A stretch of DNA of 64,000 nt from Rhizobium sp. BT03 (GTDB lineage Bacteria > Pseudomonadota > Alphaproteobacteria > Rhizobiales > Rhizobiaceae), in NCBI RefSeq assembly GCF_030053155.1, contig NZ_CP125640.1, positions 2,679,501-2,743,500 on the forward strand, in the 5' to 3' direction. Positions 30,020 through 39,831 of this stretch are shown here, piece by piece (the first letter of the stretch is position 1; each line of letters opens with the position of its first letter). The notes below the pieces were generated by a model. The model was not told the origin of the DNA and ran no database searches. It saw nothing but the letters and a program-made list of their open reading frames with translations. The position numbers were made by a program, and so were the translations under genes.

Positions 30020-31408
30020 CTATGCCCGATCGGCCGGATAGGGCGTGCGGACGAGCAGCACCAGGCCGCCGGCGAGAAACAGGATCAGCGTTGCCATTCC
30101 AAGCCGCGGTGATCCGCTCAGATAGGTCGTCAGCGAGAAGAGCAGCGTCGCCATGAAACTCGTGGCGCGCCCCGAAAGCGCGTAAATGCCGAAGTAGCGG
30201 CCGGCTTCTTCGGGGCTGACGCTGCGGGCGAGATAGGAGCGCGACGAGGCCTGCACCGGCCCGAAGGCGAAGCCGATCAACAGGCCGTAAAGGATATAGG
30301 CTTTTTCCGCGGCGGTGCCGAAGAGGCCGCCGGAATCCGCCGTCGGCAGCGGCAGCAGGCCAAACAGCGTGTAGCCCGGTCCGGTCGAAATGATGCCGAT
30401 GGTGGCGAGAAGCAGCATGGTAAGGCTGATGACGACGGTCACCTTCGAACCGACACCCTTGTCGATGCGGCCGGCGATCAGGCAGCCGAAGATCGCGACG
30501 ACGTTGAGGATGATGCCGTAAATGCCGATCTCTATCGTCGCCCAGCCGAACATGCCGGCGGCGAAAATACCGCCGAGGATTAGCAGGCCGTTGACGCCGT
30601 CCTGATAGATCATCCGGGCGATGAGGAATTTCAGGATGCCGCGGCGCTCCTTGAGTTCGCCAAGCGTGTTTTTCACTTCCCGCAGGCCGGCACGGACGGC
30701 GGTGCCGAAGGGAAGCCCCCTGCCGACATCCGGCGTGAAGAAAAACATCGGCAGGATGAAGATCAGATACCAGACAGCCGAGATCGGCCCGGTGATGCGG
30801 GCATCCTCTCCGGTATGAGGATCGAGACCGAATAGCGGATCGAGGCCGAGGATGGTCTTGCCGCTCTCCGGGCTCGCCGCCAAAAGTGTCACGACGGCGA
30901 TGAGCACGATGATGCCGCCGAGATAACCGAGCCCCCAGGCGGTGTTGGAGAGCTTGCCGACCTCGTGCTTGGCGACCAGGCGCGGCATCATCGAATCGTT
31001 GAAGACGATCGAAAACTCGGCCGAGATCGAGGCGAGGATCATGAAAATGACCGGATAAACAACGGGCGAGCCGGGGGCTGCGAACCACAGGCCGAAAAGG
31101 CTGACGATCTTGACGATCGCGAAAAAGCCGATCCAGGGTTTGCGCGCGCCCGACTGGTCGGCGATCGAGCCAAGGATGGGCGAGAGCAGGGCGATGATCA
31201 CCGAGGAGATCGTCGCCATGTTGCTCCACGTCGTCTGCGCGGAAACCGGGTCATCGGTCAGACGGGATACGAAATAGGGTCCGAAGATGAAGGTGGTGAC
31301 CACGGTAAAAAAGGGCTGGGCTGCCCAATCGAAAAACATCCACCCCCAGATGCCCTTCTCCGTGGCCTTCGGCGGCCGCGTTCCTGTCCAGTCGATGCGA
31401 TTCAACAT
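30020..31408 (-). CDS. MFS transporter, UMF1/Atg22-like
   Basis: A 462-residue major facilitator with about 12 hydrophobic helices. It begins MLNRIDWTG...GIWGWMFFDWAAQPFFTVV, the signature of the UMF1 (vacuole effluxer Atg22-like) branch, which includes putative amino acid exporters. The start codon at 31408 has AAGGAGCGG upstream; an earlier start would overlap the glutamate dehydrogenase. It follows that gene by only 23 bp, so it is probably in the same transcript, and a role in moving amino acids is an inference from family plus context. It ends eight bases from purH with no obvious separate terminator. Confidence 0.85.
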   Translation of the reverse strand: MLNRIDWTGTRPPKATEKGIWGWMFFDWAAQPFFTVVTTFIFGPYFVSRLTDDPVSAQTTWSNMATISSVIIALLSPILGSIADQSGARKPWIGFFAIVKIVSLFGLWFAAPGSPVVYPVIFMILASISAEFSIVFNDSMMPRLVAKHEVGKLSNTAWGLGYLGGIIVLIAVVTLLAASPESGKTILGLDPLFGLDPHTGEDARITGPISAVWYLIFILPMFFFTPDVGRGLPFGTAVRAGLREVKNTLGELKERRGILKFLIARMIYQDGVNGLLILGGIFAAGMFGWATIEIGIYGIILNVVAIFGCLIAGRIDKGVGSKVTVVISLTMLLLATIGIISTGPGYTLFGLLPLPTADSGGLFGTAAEKAYILYGLLIGFAFGPVQASSRSYLARSVSPEEAGRYFGIYALSGRATSFMATLLFSLTTYLSGSPRLGMATLILFLAGGLVLLVRTPYPADRA

Positions 31409-31431
31409 CCGCTCCTTTTTCGCGGACTGTC

Positions 31432-34400
31432 TCACCTCACCCGGTCGCGCGCAAGATCGGTCAGGATACCTGCGGCAACGGTAATACGCGCAAGGTTGGG
31501 ATCGCCGCCGTCGCTGAGGCTCGAAAGCTCTTCGACGATCCGGTTGATGCGGATGCGATCCTGGGCATGCCAGGCCTGAACAGGGAGCTTCTCCTTGCCG
31601 TGATCGGACAGCGCCGAGATGACGATGTCGCGTCTTGCGCTGGCGATCTGATCAATGCTGCGGGCAAGCGCCAAGTTCTCGTAATGGTCTGAGGTGAGGA
31701 TCCGCCCGCCCGCCGCCAGCAGCCTGGCAATCCGGAAAGTCTGCGACACCGCGAAGTAGTTTTCAGCGGCACGCACCAGGGGCTCTCCGGTACGCTCGGC
31801 AATCTGCATGATCTCAGGCACCAGCGCGAAACTCTGGAGGTTGGCGATCTCGGCCGCGAGCTTTTCCGGCACGCCCGCTTGGGTAAATTCGGCCTGGCGC
31901 GCCGCGGCATCGCCGGCCGATTGTTCGGCAAAGGCGGGCCGCAGTTTTTTCAGCGCGGCCTGCAGCCGGCTAATCACCTCGGCCATATCGGCCTTGGTCA
32001 TCCCGGTCTTCAGGAGCAGCCGCGTCAATACGGTAAAGCTATGGCTGATTTCCTCATAGATGCGGTTCTGCATCTCGCCCGATATCCGGCCGTCGAGGCC
32101 ATCCGTTTCGGCCCAGAGCCGGGTCAGGTCGAAACCGTCGCGGGCGACGATCGCCGCGCGCACCACTTCCGGTGCCGAAGCCGCCGTCGCGTCCATCATC
32201 GCAACGGTGAAGCTTGGCCCGCCGCGGTTGATCGCTTCGTTGGCAAGCACGGTTGCGACAATTTCGCGCTTCAGGCGGTGACCTGATATATCGCCGGCGT
32301 TCGACTTCTGCATCTTGACGGGGAAATAATTCAAAAGCGTCGCGGTAAAATAGGGATCATCCGGCAGATCGCTGGCGGCCAGCGCATCGAAGAGCACGAT
32401 CTTGGCATAGGATACCAGCACGCCGATTTCCGGCCGCGTCAGCGGCTTGCCGGCGGTATAGCGTTCGGCCAGCGTCTGTTCGTCCGGCAAAGTCTCGACC
32501 TTGCGGTTCAACTGGCCGGCGCCTTCGAGCACGCTCATGAAACGGCCAAGCTCCAGACCGTTGGCGGTGCCCTTGCGGGATGTCAGCGAGATCGCCAGCG
32601 ACTGCAGATAGTTGTTGCGCAGCACCAGGCTCGCCACTTCTCCGGTCATCGAAGACAGAAGCTGGTCGCGTTTTGCCCGCGTCAGGCGCCCGTCATGCAT
32701 GGCAGCCGCCAGGGCGATCTTGATGTTGACCTCGACGTCCGAGGTGTTGACGCCGGCCGAGTTGTCGATGGCGTCGGAGTTGCAGCGCCCACCGTTCAGA
32801 CCGTAGGCGATGCGGCCCTTCTGGGTGACGCCGAGGTTTGCGCCCTCGCCGATCACCTTGGCGCGCACTTCCGCAGCCGTCACGCGGATCGGGTCGTTGG
32901 CGCGGTCGCCGACTTCGGCGTCGGTTTCGGACGGCGCTTTCACATAGGTGCCGATGCCGCCGAACCAGAGCAGGTCGACCGGGCTCTTCAGGATCGCCGT
33001 GATGATCTCGAAGGGCGTGGCGACTGATTTGTCAATGCCGATCGCGGCAACCGCTTCCGGTGTCAGCGTGACCGATTTCATCGCACGGGAAATGATCATC
33101 GCGCCCTTGGAGAGCACGCTTTTGTCGAAATCCTGCCAGCTCGAGCGCGGCAGGTCGAAGAGCCGCTGGCGCTCGGCCAGCGTCTTTTCCATATCGGGAT
33201 CGGGATCGATGACGATATCGCGGTGATCGAAGGCTGCTATCAGCCGGATCTTTGGAGAGAGCAGCATGCCGTTGCCGAAGACGTCGCCCGACATGTCGCC
33301 GACGCCGGCAACGGTGAAGGGCGTCGTCTGGATGTCGATGTCCATTTCACGGAAATGGCGTTTGACGGTTTCCCAGGCGCCGCGGGCGGTGATGCCCATC
33401 TTCTTGTGGTCGTAACCGGCCGAGCCGCCGGAGGCGAAGGCGTCGTCCAGCCAGAAACCGGCTTCCTGCGCCAGCGCATTGGCGGTGTCGGAGAAGGTTG
33501 CCGTACCCTTGTCGGCGGCGACGACGAAATAGGGATCGTCACCGTCGAGCCGGACCGTATCCTTCGGCGGCACGATCTCGGCGCCCGATATATTGTCTGT
33601 GATCGACAGCAGCGTGCGGATATAGGTCTTGTAGGCCTCGCGGCCGGCATTGAAGATCTCGTCGCGGCTGCCGCCGACGGGGAGCTTCTTCGGATAGAAA
33701 CCGCCCTTGGCGCCGACCGGCACGATGACGGCATTCTTCACCTGCTGGGCCTTGACGAGGCCGAGCACCTCGGTGCGGTAATCCTCGGCGCGATCCGACC
33801 AGCGCAGTCCTCCGCGCGCCACCTTGCCGAAGCGCAGGTGCACGCCTTCGACTTCGACGCCATAGACGAACATCTCGCGGAAGGGTTTGGGCTGCGGCAG
33901 TCCGTCGACCAGGTGCGGATCGAGCTTGAAAGCCAGCATCGGCTTCGGTGAGCCATCCGGGTTCCTCTGGAAATAATTGGTGCGCAGCGTCGCATCGACG
34001 ATATTGACGTAGCGGCGCAGGATGCGGTCATCGTCGAGGCTCGGCACCTCGGCAAGCTCGGTCTCGATCGCCTGGTGCAGCTCGGCAAGCTTCTTGACAC
34101 GGACTTTTTCGGAAAGCCTGGTATCGAGCGTGTCGTGGAACAGCCGGAAGATGGCGGCGGCGACACCGGGATATTTGTCGAGCGTGGTGGCGATATAATC
34201 CTGCGAATAGGCGATGCCGGCCTGGCGGAGATAACGGGCATAGGCGCGTAGCACGTTCGTCTCGCGCGCCGAGAGCCCGGCCGAGAGGATCAGCCGGTTG
34301 AAGCTGTCATTGTCGATCGTGCCGGCGAAGGCGGCGACGAAGGCTTCCTCGAGGGCGGCGCCGTAACGCTGCAGATCGATGTCGCCGCCGTTGCGGGCCT

Positions 34401-36207
34401 CGAGCTCCATATCGTGCAGCACGACGAGTTTCGTTTCTCCGTCCGCGGCCGGTACGTCGATGTCGAAGGTGCGTTCGCTGACGACATTGAAGCCGAGATT
34501 CTCAAGCAGCGGCACGCGGCGCGACAGCGCCAGCTGACCGCCGGCGTGGAAGATCTTCAGCGAGAGGGTCCGGCCCTCATCTTCCTGGCGATGGTAGAAC
34601 TGGATGCGAAGCGGCTCGCCGGCGGCGCAGGCGACGATATCGGCGAGGTCGGCCACGGTTTCTTCAGGCGTGAAGGAATCCTGGAAGGCCTGGTCGACCG
34701 AGATTTTCGGCGCCTTGGGTCCGGCCAGCGCCTCGAAACGATCGTCCCAACGGGCGGTGATCTCGCGGATCACCTGTTCGAGCTTTGCCTGCGGAATGCG
34801 CGGCGTCTTGCCGCCGGAGCGGCCGATGATGAAATGCACGCGCGCCACGCCGCCTTCCGGGAAGGCCGGGTAATAGGCGGAGACACGACCGTCGTAGACA
34901 GTCTTCAGATAGGTGCCGATCCGTTCGCGGACGATCGAGTCGTATTCCTCGCGCGGCACGTAGACGATCACCGAGACGAAGCGGTCGAAATGGTCGATGC
35001 GCGGCAGGACGCGCACGCGCGGACGGTCGGCGAGGTCATTGATCTGCTCGGCGAAACTCGCAAGCAGCGTGGTGTCGATCTGGAAAAGGTCGTCGCGCGG
35101 ATAGGATTCCAGCGTGTTGTCGAGCATGCGGCCGGAATGGCTCATCGGGTCGAAGCCGAAATGCTCCTTCACCTTCTCGATCTTGGAACGCAGCAGCGGG
35201 ATTTCAGAGGCGAGCGACGTATAGGCCGTCGAGGTGAAAAGCCCGACGATGCGCAGCTCGCCGGTGACATTGCCCTCGGCGTCGAAACGCTTGACGCCGA
35301 CATAGTCCATATAGGCGCGGCGATGGACGATCGATTTCACGTTCGCCTTGGTGACGATCAGGAAGTCGGGGCCGTCGAGGAAGGCAAGAATTTCAGGCGT
35401 CGTCGTCACGGCGTCCTTGCCGGTGCGCAGCACCAGAACATCAGGGTTGGAGAGCATGCCGAGACCCGCACCCTTGTCTCGCTCAACCTTGGCGTCGGCG
35501 CCCTTGCCGGAATAGACATATTCACGCATCCCGAGGAAGGTGAAATTCTCGTCCCGCAGCCATGTCAGGAAGGCGACGGCTTCATCGCGATCGGCCTTCT
35601 TCCGGCTGGCGCCATTGGCTGAAAGCTCGGCGATCACGCCGTCGATCTTGGAAAGCATCGGCTTCCAGTCGGAGACCGACAGACGGACCTGTTCGAGCAC
35701 GGTTTCGAGGCGTTTGACGAGATCTGCGGCCTGGGCGGAATTGAGCGGTGCGATATGGAGCTGGATATGGCTGACGCGGCTGGCCGGGTCGCTCGGGTGA
35801 TCGGCGGAATAGAGTGCAGGCGCCTTGCCCTTCTCCATGACCAGGATGGGATGCACGGCCATGAACAGGTCGCGATAGGTGCTCGTCACTTCACCCATGA
35901 CCGACTCAAACAGGAAAGGCATGTTCCGGTCGGTGACCGAAAGCACCGAAACGGCAATGCCGTCAGGGGTCACATCGGCAATGGTGTCGATGCTGACGCG
36001 CGGCGCCTTGCCGTTCCAGGCGGCGAGTTCCTTTGCCGAATGCACGGCGGAGAGCGCCAGCATCTCCGGCGTATAGAGTTCGAGATCGTCATTGCTGGCC
36101 CGTCCGAAGAGAATTTCCGGATCGAGATGCGCCTCGCCCGTCGCCTTGGCGACCTTGCGCGCGCTTTCGATCTGTTTTTCCCGTTTCGGATTGTTTCTGG
36201 CAGCCAT
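31432..36207 (-). CDS. NAD-specific glutamate dehydrogenase (large, ~1600-residue class)
   Basis: Oxidative deamination of glutamate to 2-oxoglutarate with NAD. The 1591-residue protein belongs to the giant L_180 GDH class described in Streptomyces, Pseudomonas and Caulobacter: long N-terminal regulatory region with ACT-like segments, then the catalytic domain with RGGLRWSDRAEDYRTEVLGL, KNAVIVPVGAKGGF (catalytic lysine) and the Rossmann segment with WFGGIGTYVKA, and a C-terminal helical part. ATG 36207 (MAARNNPKREK) has GGGGAGGCG upstream; the frame's extra 11 residues to 36240 are dropped. It is the first gene of a probable two-gene unit with the MFS permease. Confidence 0.95.
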   Translation of the reverse strand: MAARNNPKREKQIESARKVAKATGEAHLDPEILFGRASNDDLELYTPEMLALSAVHSAKELAAWNGKAPRVSIDTIADVTPDGIAVSVLSVTDRNMPFLFESVMGEVTSTYRDLFMAVHPILVMEKGKAPALYSADHPSDPASRVSHIQLHIAPLNSAQAADLVKRLETVLEQVRLSVSDWKPMLSKIDGVIAELSANGASRKKADRDEAVAFLTWLRDENFTFLGMREYVYSGKGADAKVERDKGAGLGMLSNPDVLVLRTGKDAVTTTPEILAFLDGPDFLIVTKANVKSIVHRRAYMDYVGVKRFDAEGNVTGELRIVGLFTSTAYTSLASEIPLLRSKIEKVKEHFGFDPMSHSGRMLDNTLESYPRDDLFQIDTTLLASFAEQINDLADRPRVRVLPRIDHFDRFVSVIVYVPREEYDSIVRERIGTYLKTVYDGRVSAYYPAFPEGGVARVHFIIGRSGGKTPRIPQAKLEQVIREITARWDDRFEALAGPKAPKISVDQAFQDSFTPEETVADLADIVACAAGEPLRIQFYHRQEDEGRTLSLKIFHAGGQLALSRRVPLLENLGFNVVSERTFDIDVPAADGETKLVVLHDMELEARNGGDIDLQRYGAALEEAFVAAFAGTIDNDSFNRLILSAGLSARETNVLRAYARYLRQAGIAYSQDYIATTLDKYPGVAAAIFRLFHDTLDTRLSEKVRVKKLAELHQAIETELAEVPSLDDDRILRRYVNIVDATLRTNYFQRNPDGSPKPMLAFKLDPHLVDGLPQPKPFREMFVYGVEVEGVHLRFGKVARGGLRWSDRAEDYRTEVLGLVKAQQVKNAVIVPVGAKGGFYPKKLPVGGSRDEIFNAGREAYKTYIRTLLSITDNISGAEIVPPKDTVRLDGDDPYFVVAADKGTATFSDTANALAQEAGFWLDDAFASGGSAGYDHKKMGITARGAWETVKRHFREMDIDIQTTPFTVAGVGDMSGDVFGNGMLLSPKIRLIAAFDHRDIVIDPDPDMEKTLAERQRLFDLPRSSWQDFDKSVLSKGAMIISRAMKSVTLTPEAVAAIGIDKSVATPFEIITAILKSPVDLLWFGGIGTYVKAPSETDAEVGDRANDPIRVTAAEVRAKVIGEGANLGVTQKGRIAYGLNGGRCNSDAIDNSAGVNTSDVEVNIKIALAAAMHDGRLTRAKRDQLLSSMTGEVASLVLRNNYLQSLAISLTSRKGTANGLELGRFMSVLEGAGQLNRKVETLPDEQTLAERYTAGKPLTRPEIGVLVSYAKIVLFDALAASDLPDDPYFTATLLNYFPVKMQKSNAGDISGHRLKREIVATVLANEAINRGGPSFTVAMMDATAASAPEVVRAAIVARDGFDLTRLWAETDGLDGRISGEMQNRIYEEISHSFTVLTRLLLKTGMTKADMAEVISRLQAALKKLRPAFAEQSAGDAAARQAEFTQAGVPEKLAAEIANLQSFALVPEIMQIAERTGEPLVRAAENYFAVSQTFRIARLLAAGGRILTSDHYENLALARSIDQIASARRDIVISALSDHGKEKLPVQAWHAQDRIRINRIVEELSSLSDGGDPNLARITVAAGILTDLARDRVR

Positions 36208-36481
36208 GAATCGCCTCCCCAATGGACTGGTTTTCTGCAAGCTAGCAGAAGATTTCGCGAAAAAATCTCTAAAATGCGGCCTTGAGGGATCGTTTTGATG
36301 CTTTTTTGACCCAGAAAATGGGAAATGGTCAGAGATTTTTCCGCTTTCGTGGCTAAAACGAACGGAAAGGCCTCTTTTCGATTTTTCGTTTCACACACAT
36401 TTCCATGCTCAGATGAAGAATGGTTGACAGCGTGGCGTCAAAAAGATCATCAAACGCCATCGTCATTCGGACCTTGATATC

Positions 36482-37357
36482 ATGTCGGAAAATGCAGCGG
36501 GCGCAGTTATCGTCATCTCCAGTCATGTGGTGCGCGGCTCGGTCGGCAATCGGGCGGCCGTGTTTGCACTGGAGACGCTCGGTCATCCGGTCTGGGCGCT
36601 GCCGACCATCGTGCTGCCCTGGCATCCCGGCCACGGCCGCTCGACGCGGCTGACGTTTGCGGAAGCGGATTTCGACGCGGCGATCGACGATCTGATCCGG
36701 GCGCCCTGGATCGGTGAGGTCAAGGCGGTGCTGTCGGGCTATTTCGGCAATGCTGCCCAAGCGCGCTCCCTCGCCCGGCTGATCGCGGCGCTCAGGCAGG
36801 ATAATCCGGAGCTGCTCTATGTCTGCGATCCCGTGATGGGCGATCTCGGCGGGCTCTACGTGCCGGAAGCGACCGCCGAGGCCATTCGCGATCATCTCAT
36901 CCCGCTCGCCTCGCTCGCGACGCCGAACCGCTATGAACTTGCATGGCTTTCCGGGGCGGCGCTCGAAGACAACAGCGCGATCATGGAGGCGGCGCTGGCG
37001 CTCGGGCCGTCGCGCATGCTCGTCACCTCTGCCGTGCCGATGATGGCGGGCGGTACCGGCAATCTCTATCTTTCCGGCCGCCACGCGCTTCTTGCCGAAC
37101 ACCGCGTCGTCGAAAACCCGCCGAATGGTCTCGGCGACCTGCTGGCGGCCGTCTTCCTGTCGCGCCTGCTTTCCGGCCTCGAGGACGAAAAGGCGCTGCA
37201 GCTTGCCACGGCGAGCGTTTTCGAAGTGCTGGCGCGTGCCGTCAAGCGCGGCAGCAACGAGCTGATGCTGGCGAGCGATGCTTCCAGCCTTTCGACGCCG
37301 ATGGCGATGGTGCAGATGCGCCGGCTCGTGCACCCGGCGCAGCGGCGGAAAAAATGA
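36482..37357 (+). CDS. pdxY: Pyridoxal kinase
   Basis: Phosphorylates pyridoxal in the B6 salvage pathway. The 291-residue ribokinase-fold protein shows VIVISSHVVRGSVGNRAAVFALETLG at the N-terminus, the metal/phosphate-binding YVCDPVMGDLGGLYVPE (about residues 114-130), TPNRYELAWLSG, and the anion-hole NPPNGLGDLLAAVFL (GxGD, catalytic Asp). The pattern is PdxY/PdxK rather than ThiD. A possible -35 TTGACA is at 36424. The 274-bp gap to the divergent GDH holds both promoters and nothing else I recognise. Confidence 0.92.
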   Translation: MSENAAGAVIVISSHVVRGSVGNRAAVFALETLGHPVWALPTIVLPWHPGHGRSTRLTFAEADFDAAIDDLIRAPWIGEVKAVLSGYFGNAAQARSLARLIAALRQDNPELLYVCDPVMGDLGGLYVPEATAEAIRDHLIPLASLATPNRYELAWLSGAALEDNSAIMEAALALGPSRMLVTSAVPMMAGGTGNLYLSGRHALLAEHRVVENPPNGLGDLLAAVFLSRLLSGLEDEKALQLATASVFEVLARAVKRGSNELMLASDASSLSTPMAMVQMRRLVHPAQRRKK

Positions 37358-37428
37358 CGCATCCGCCAATGCATTCATTTTGCAGTGCAGCAGTTGATCT
37401 TGTCTTCTGCGCGCGCTAATCCAGAAAC

Positions 37429-38070
37429 ATGCAGCGTTTTCCAAATTCCCTTCTGGACGGTTATCGCAACTTCATGAACGGGCGTTATGCCGACGCCCGC
37501 GACAGGTATCGGCTGCTTGCCGAGAACGGTCAGAGTCCCAACACGCTTGTCATTGCCTGTTCGGACTCCCGTGCGGCGCCGGAGCTGATCTTCGATGCCG
37601 GCCCGGGTGAGCTCTTCGTCATCCGCAACGTCGCCAACATGGTGCCGCCCTACGAGCCGGACGGTCATTTTCATTCGACATCGGCCGCGCTCGAATTTGC
37701 GGTGCAGGCGCTGAAGGTCTCGGATATCGTCGTGATGGGCCATGGCCGCTGCGGCGGCATCCGCGCAGCGCTCGATCCGAATGCCGAGCCGCTGTCGCCG
37801 GGCGATTTCATCGGCCGCTGGATGTCGCTGGTCAAGCCCGCCGCCGAGCAGATCCAGAGCAATGACGTGATGACGGCGGCCGAGCGGCAGACGGCGCTGG
37901 AGCGTGTGTCGATCCGCAATTCGATCGACAATCTCAGAAGTTTTCCCGACATCAAGGCGCTCGAGGAAGCGGGAAAAATGCATCTTCATGGCGCCTGGTT
38001 CGATATTTCGACCGGCGAGCTCTGGGTGATGGATGCCGAGACACGCGACTTCATTCGTCCCGAAATCTAG
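37429..38070 (+). CDS. Beta-class carbonic anhydrase
   Basis: Zinc enzyme interconverting CO2 and bicarbonate. The 213-residue protein carries the beta-class ligands C44 with the D46/R48 dyad (ACSDSR) and H105, C108 (GHGRCGG), plus ELFVIRNVANMVPP. There is no signal peptide, so it is cytosolic. It starts 71 bp after pdxY on the same strand and could be cotranscribed. CynT-like by length, but there is no cyanase gene nearby, so I leave the symbol empty. Confidence 0.95.
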   Translation: MQRFPNSLLDGYRNFMNGRYADARDRYRLLAENGQSPNTLVIACSDSRAAPELIFDAGPGELFVIRNVANMVPPYEPDGHFHSTSAALEFAVQALKVSDIVVMGHGRCGGIRAALDPNAEPLSPGDFIGRWMSLVKPAAEQIQSNDVMTAAERQTALERVSIRNSIDNLRSFPDIKALEEAGKMHLHGAWFDISTGELWVMDAETRDFIRPEI

Positions 38071-38166
38071 GGATCTACCGCTTTATCAGTTTATTAAGAA
38101 TTGCTGCTAAGATTGCGGTCAATTGGTCGCGCACGACCGACGTTTTGATCACCGTGGCGATTGGCG

Positions 38167-39780
38167 ATGAAGTTCGAGACCATCAAAAGGGTTATCCTGG
38201 CCGCCATCATGCTGCCCTTCGTCTTCATGCTCATTGAAGGGGTCGTCGTCATACGGGCTTCGGTCAAGCAGTACAGGGATCTCGAGAAAGACCGGCAGTT
38301 CGCCGATGTGCTCGCCCGCGGCGGCTCCATCGCCGCAACGGAGATCCTGAGTGAGATCGGCGCCACGCGCCTCTATCTCGCGCGTCCCAGCAGCAAGACG
38401 GCCGCCGACATGCAGCGAAGCCGGGCAACGCTCGATGACGAGCGCCTTGCCTTCTATGCCAGCCTGCCCTCCCGCGATACGCTCGACGAAGGGCTTGCAG
38501 AAGAATTGTCGATTCTCAGCCTTGCCTACAGCCGGATCGTCGCCGCGCGCAGCGCCGTTGACCAGGGCCGCTATCTCGGCAGCGATCCCGGGTCGATCTA
38601 CTGGTATGCAGCTCTCAAGCAGCTTGCCGTCGTCGATGCGCTGTCACCCCTGATCAGCGATCCGGTGCTGCTCGAAAAATCCAATCAACTGATGGGCATC
38701 ATGCTGGCCTATTACGGCGAAAGGCTGATTACCGGTGTCGGCACCCGATATCTCGATCATGGCGCTTCCGCCAGATTTCCGGTGGAGCTGTTCATCCAGG
38801 GCAAGGTCATGCTCGGCGAGGGCATGGATCACATGGTCTTTCATTCGGCGGCGCCGATCGTGCGCGATATCGTCGCCTATCTCGCTCGCCGCGACCAGGT
38901 GAAGGCGAATGCGATCACCGATGCCATCCTCGCCGGATCGCGGCCGAAGGGCGTGGTGCGCGAGGCCTGGGCGGCTGCGCAGAGCGAACGCATGGCTTTC
39001 CTGCAGCAGAAGATGATCGAGGCGGCGAGCGATATTCACGAGACCGGCGAAAATTTTTCGACGCGCTCGCATTTGCATTTGACGCGGATCCTGGCGCTGT
39101 GCGCCGGGCTGCTCATTCTCGCGACATTGGTGATGCTGCTGGCGGCAAGGGGCCTGCGCCTGATCGACCGGCTGGCGCGGGACCGGGAGACGCTGGTCGG
39201 CGAGTTGCGCAACGCGGCCCAGACCGATCTCCTGACCGGTCTTTACAACAGGCGCGGCTTCGAGTTCGCCGCTTCGGCCCTTCTCACCCAGGCCGAGCAC
39301 GGATCACGCTGGATTTCCGTCGTGCTCTTCGATCTCGATCATTTCAAGAGGATCAACGATGTCAACGGCCATGATGCCGGCGATGCGGTGCTCCGGCATG
39401 TCGCGGGGGTCGCGCGTGCGAATTTCCGTTCCTTCGATCTCTTGGTGCGCCATGGCGGCGAGGAGTTCCTGGCGCTGTTGCCGGATTCGACCCCCGACGA
39501 TGCGGCAATCGTTGCCGAGCGCGTGCGGCTGGCGATCGAGGCGGCGGAAATCCCCTTGGAGAGCGGCGATATCCTCAAGGTGACGGCGAGTTTCGGATGC
39601 GCCGGCCGGGCAAATGACGCGGCCAACCGGAACTTCGAAGATCTGGTCAAACGCGCCGATCTGGCGCTCTACGCTGCCAAGGCCTCCGGCCGCAACTGCG
39701 TCGTTTCGGGGCCGATCGTGCCGGCGCAGGAGGAGCGCCGCAAGACAGCGTCCGGCGGCGGTTTCGATTCCCGCATATGA
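38167..39780 (+). CDS. Membrane-bound diguanylate cyclase (GGDEF)
   Basis: Predicted to make cyclic di-GMP from GTP. The 537-residue protein has a membrane helix at residues 7-29, a roughly 270-residue periplasmic sensor region, a second helix at about 302-325, and a C-terminal GGDEF domain with DLLTGLYNRRGFE, FDLDHFKRINDVNGHDAGD and the active-site GGEEF (residues 430-434). No RxxD inhibitory site is obvious just upstream of it. No EAL domain. The periplasmic region, rich in helices, resembles nitrate/type-IV pili-sensing (NIT-like) sensors but I cannot assign it. ATG 38167; a TTG at 38161 is possible. Confidence 0.92.
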   Translation: MKFETIKRVILAAIMLPFVFMLIEGVVVIRASVKQYRDLEKDRQFADVLARGGSIAATEILSEIGATRLYLARPSSKTAADMQRSRATLDDERLAFYASLPSRDTLDEGLAEELSILSLAYSRIVAARSAVDQGRYLGSDPGSIYWYAALKQLAVVDALSPLISDPVLLEKSNQLMGIMLAYYGERLITGVGTRYLDHGASARFPVELFIQGKVMLGEGMDHMVFHSAAPIVRDIVAYLARRDQVKANAITDAILAGSRPKGVVREAWAAAQSERMAFLQQKMIEAASDIHETGENFSTRSHLHLTRILALCAGLLILATLVMLLAARGLRLIDRLARDRETLVGELRNAAQTDLLTGLYNRRGFEFAASALLTQAEHGSRWISVVLFDLDHFKRINDVNGHDAGDAVLRHVAGVARANFRSFDLLVRHGGEEFLALLPDSTPDDAAIVAERVRLAIEAAEIPLESGDILKVTASFGCAGRANDAANRNFEDLVKRADLALYAAKASGRNCVVSGPIVPAQEERRKTASGGGFDSRI

Positions 39781-39812
39781 AAAACGCCGCATGTCGCAGC
39801 GGCGTTTTCGGG
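39781..39812. terminator. Terminator between the GGDEF gene and mltB-like gene
   Basis: AAAACGCCGC / GCGGCGTTTT arms around an eight-base loop; A- and T-tracts on both sides fit convergent genes. Confidence 0.85.
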
Positions 39813-39831
39813 TATCGCTGTCGATGAAGGC

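Noticed and set aside
29844..31229. 461-codon frame overlapping the MFS gene on the same strand
   Set aside because: Shadow of the MFS frame; no motifs, while the MFS frame has UMF1 features and a good ribosome site.
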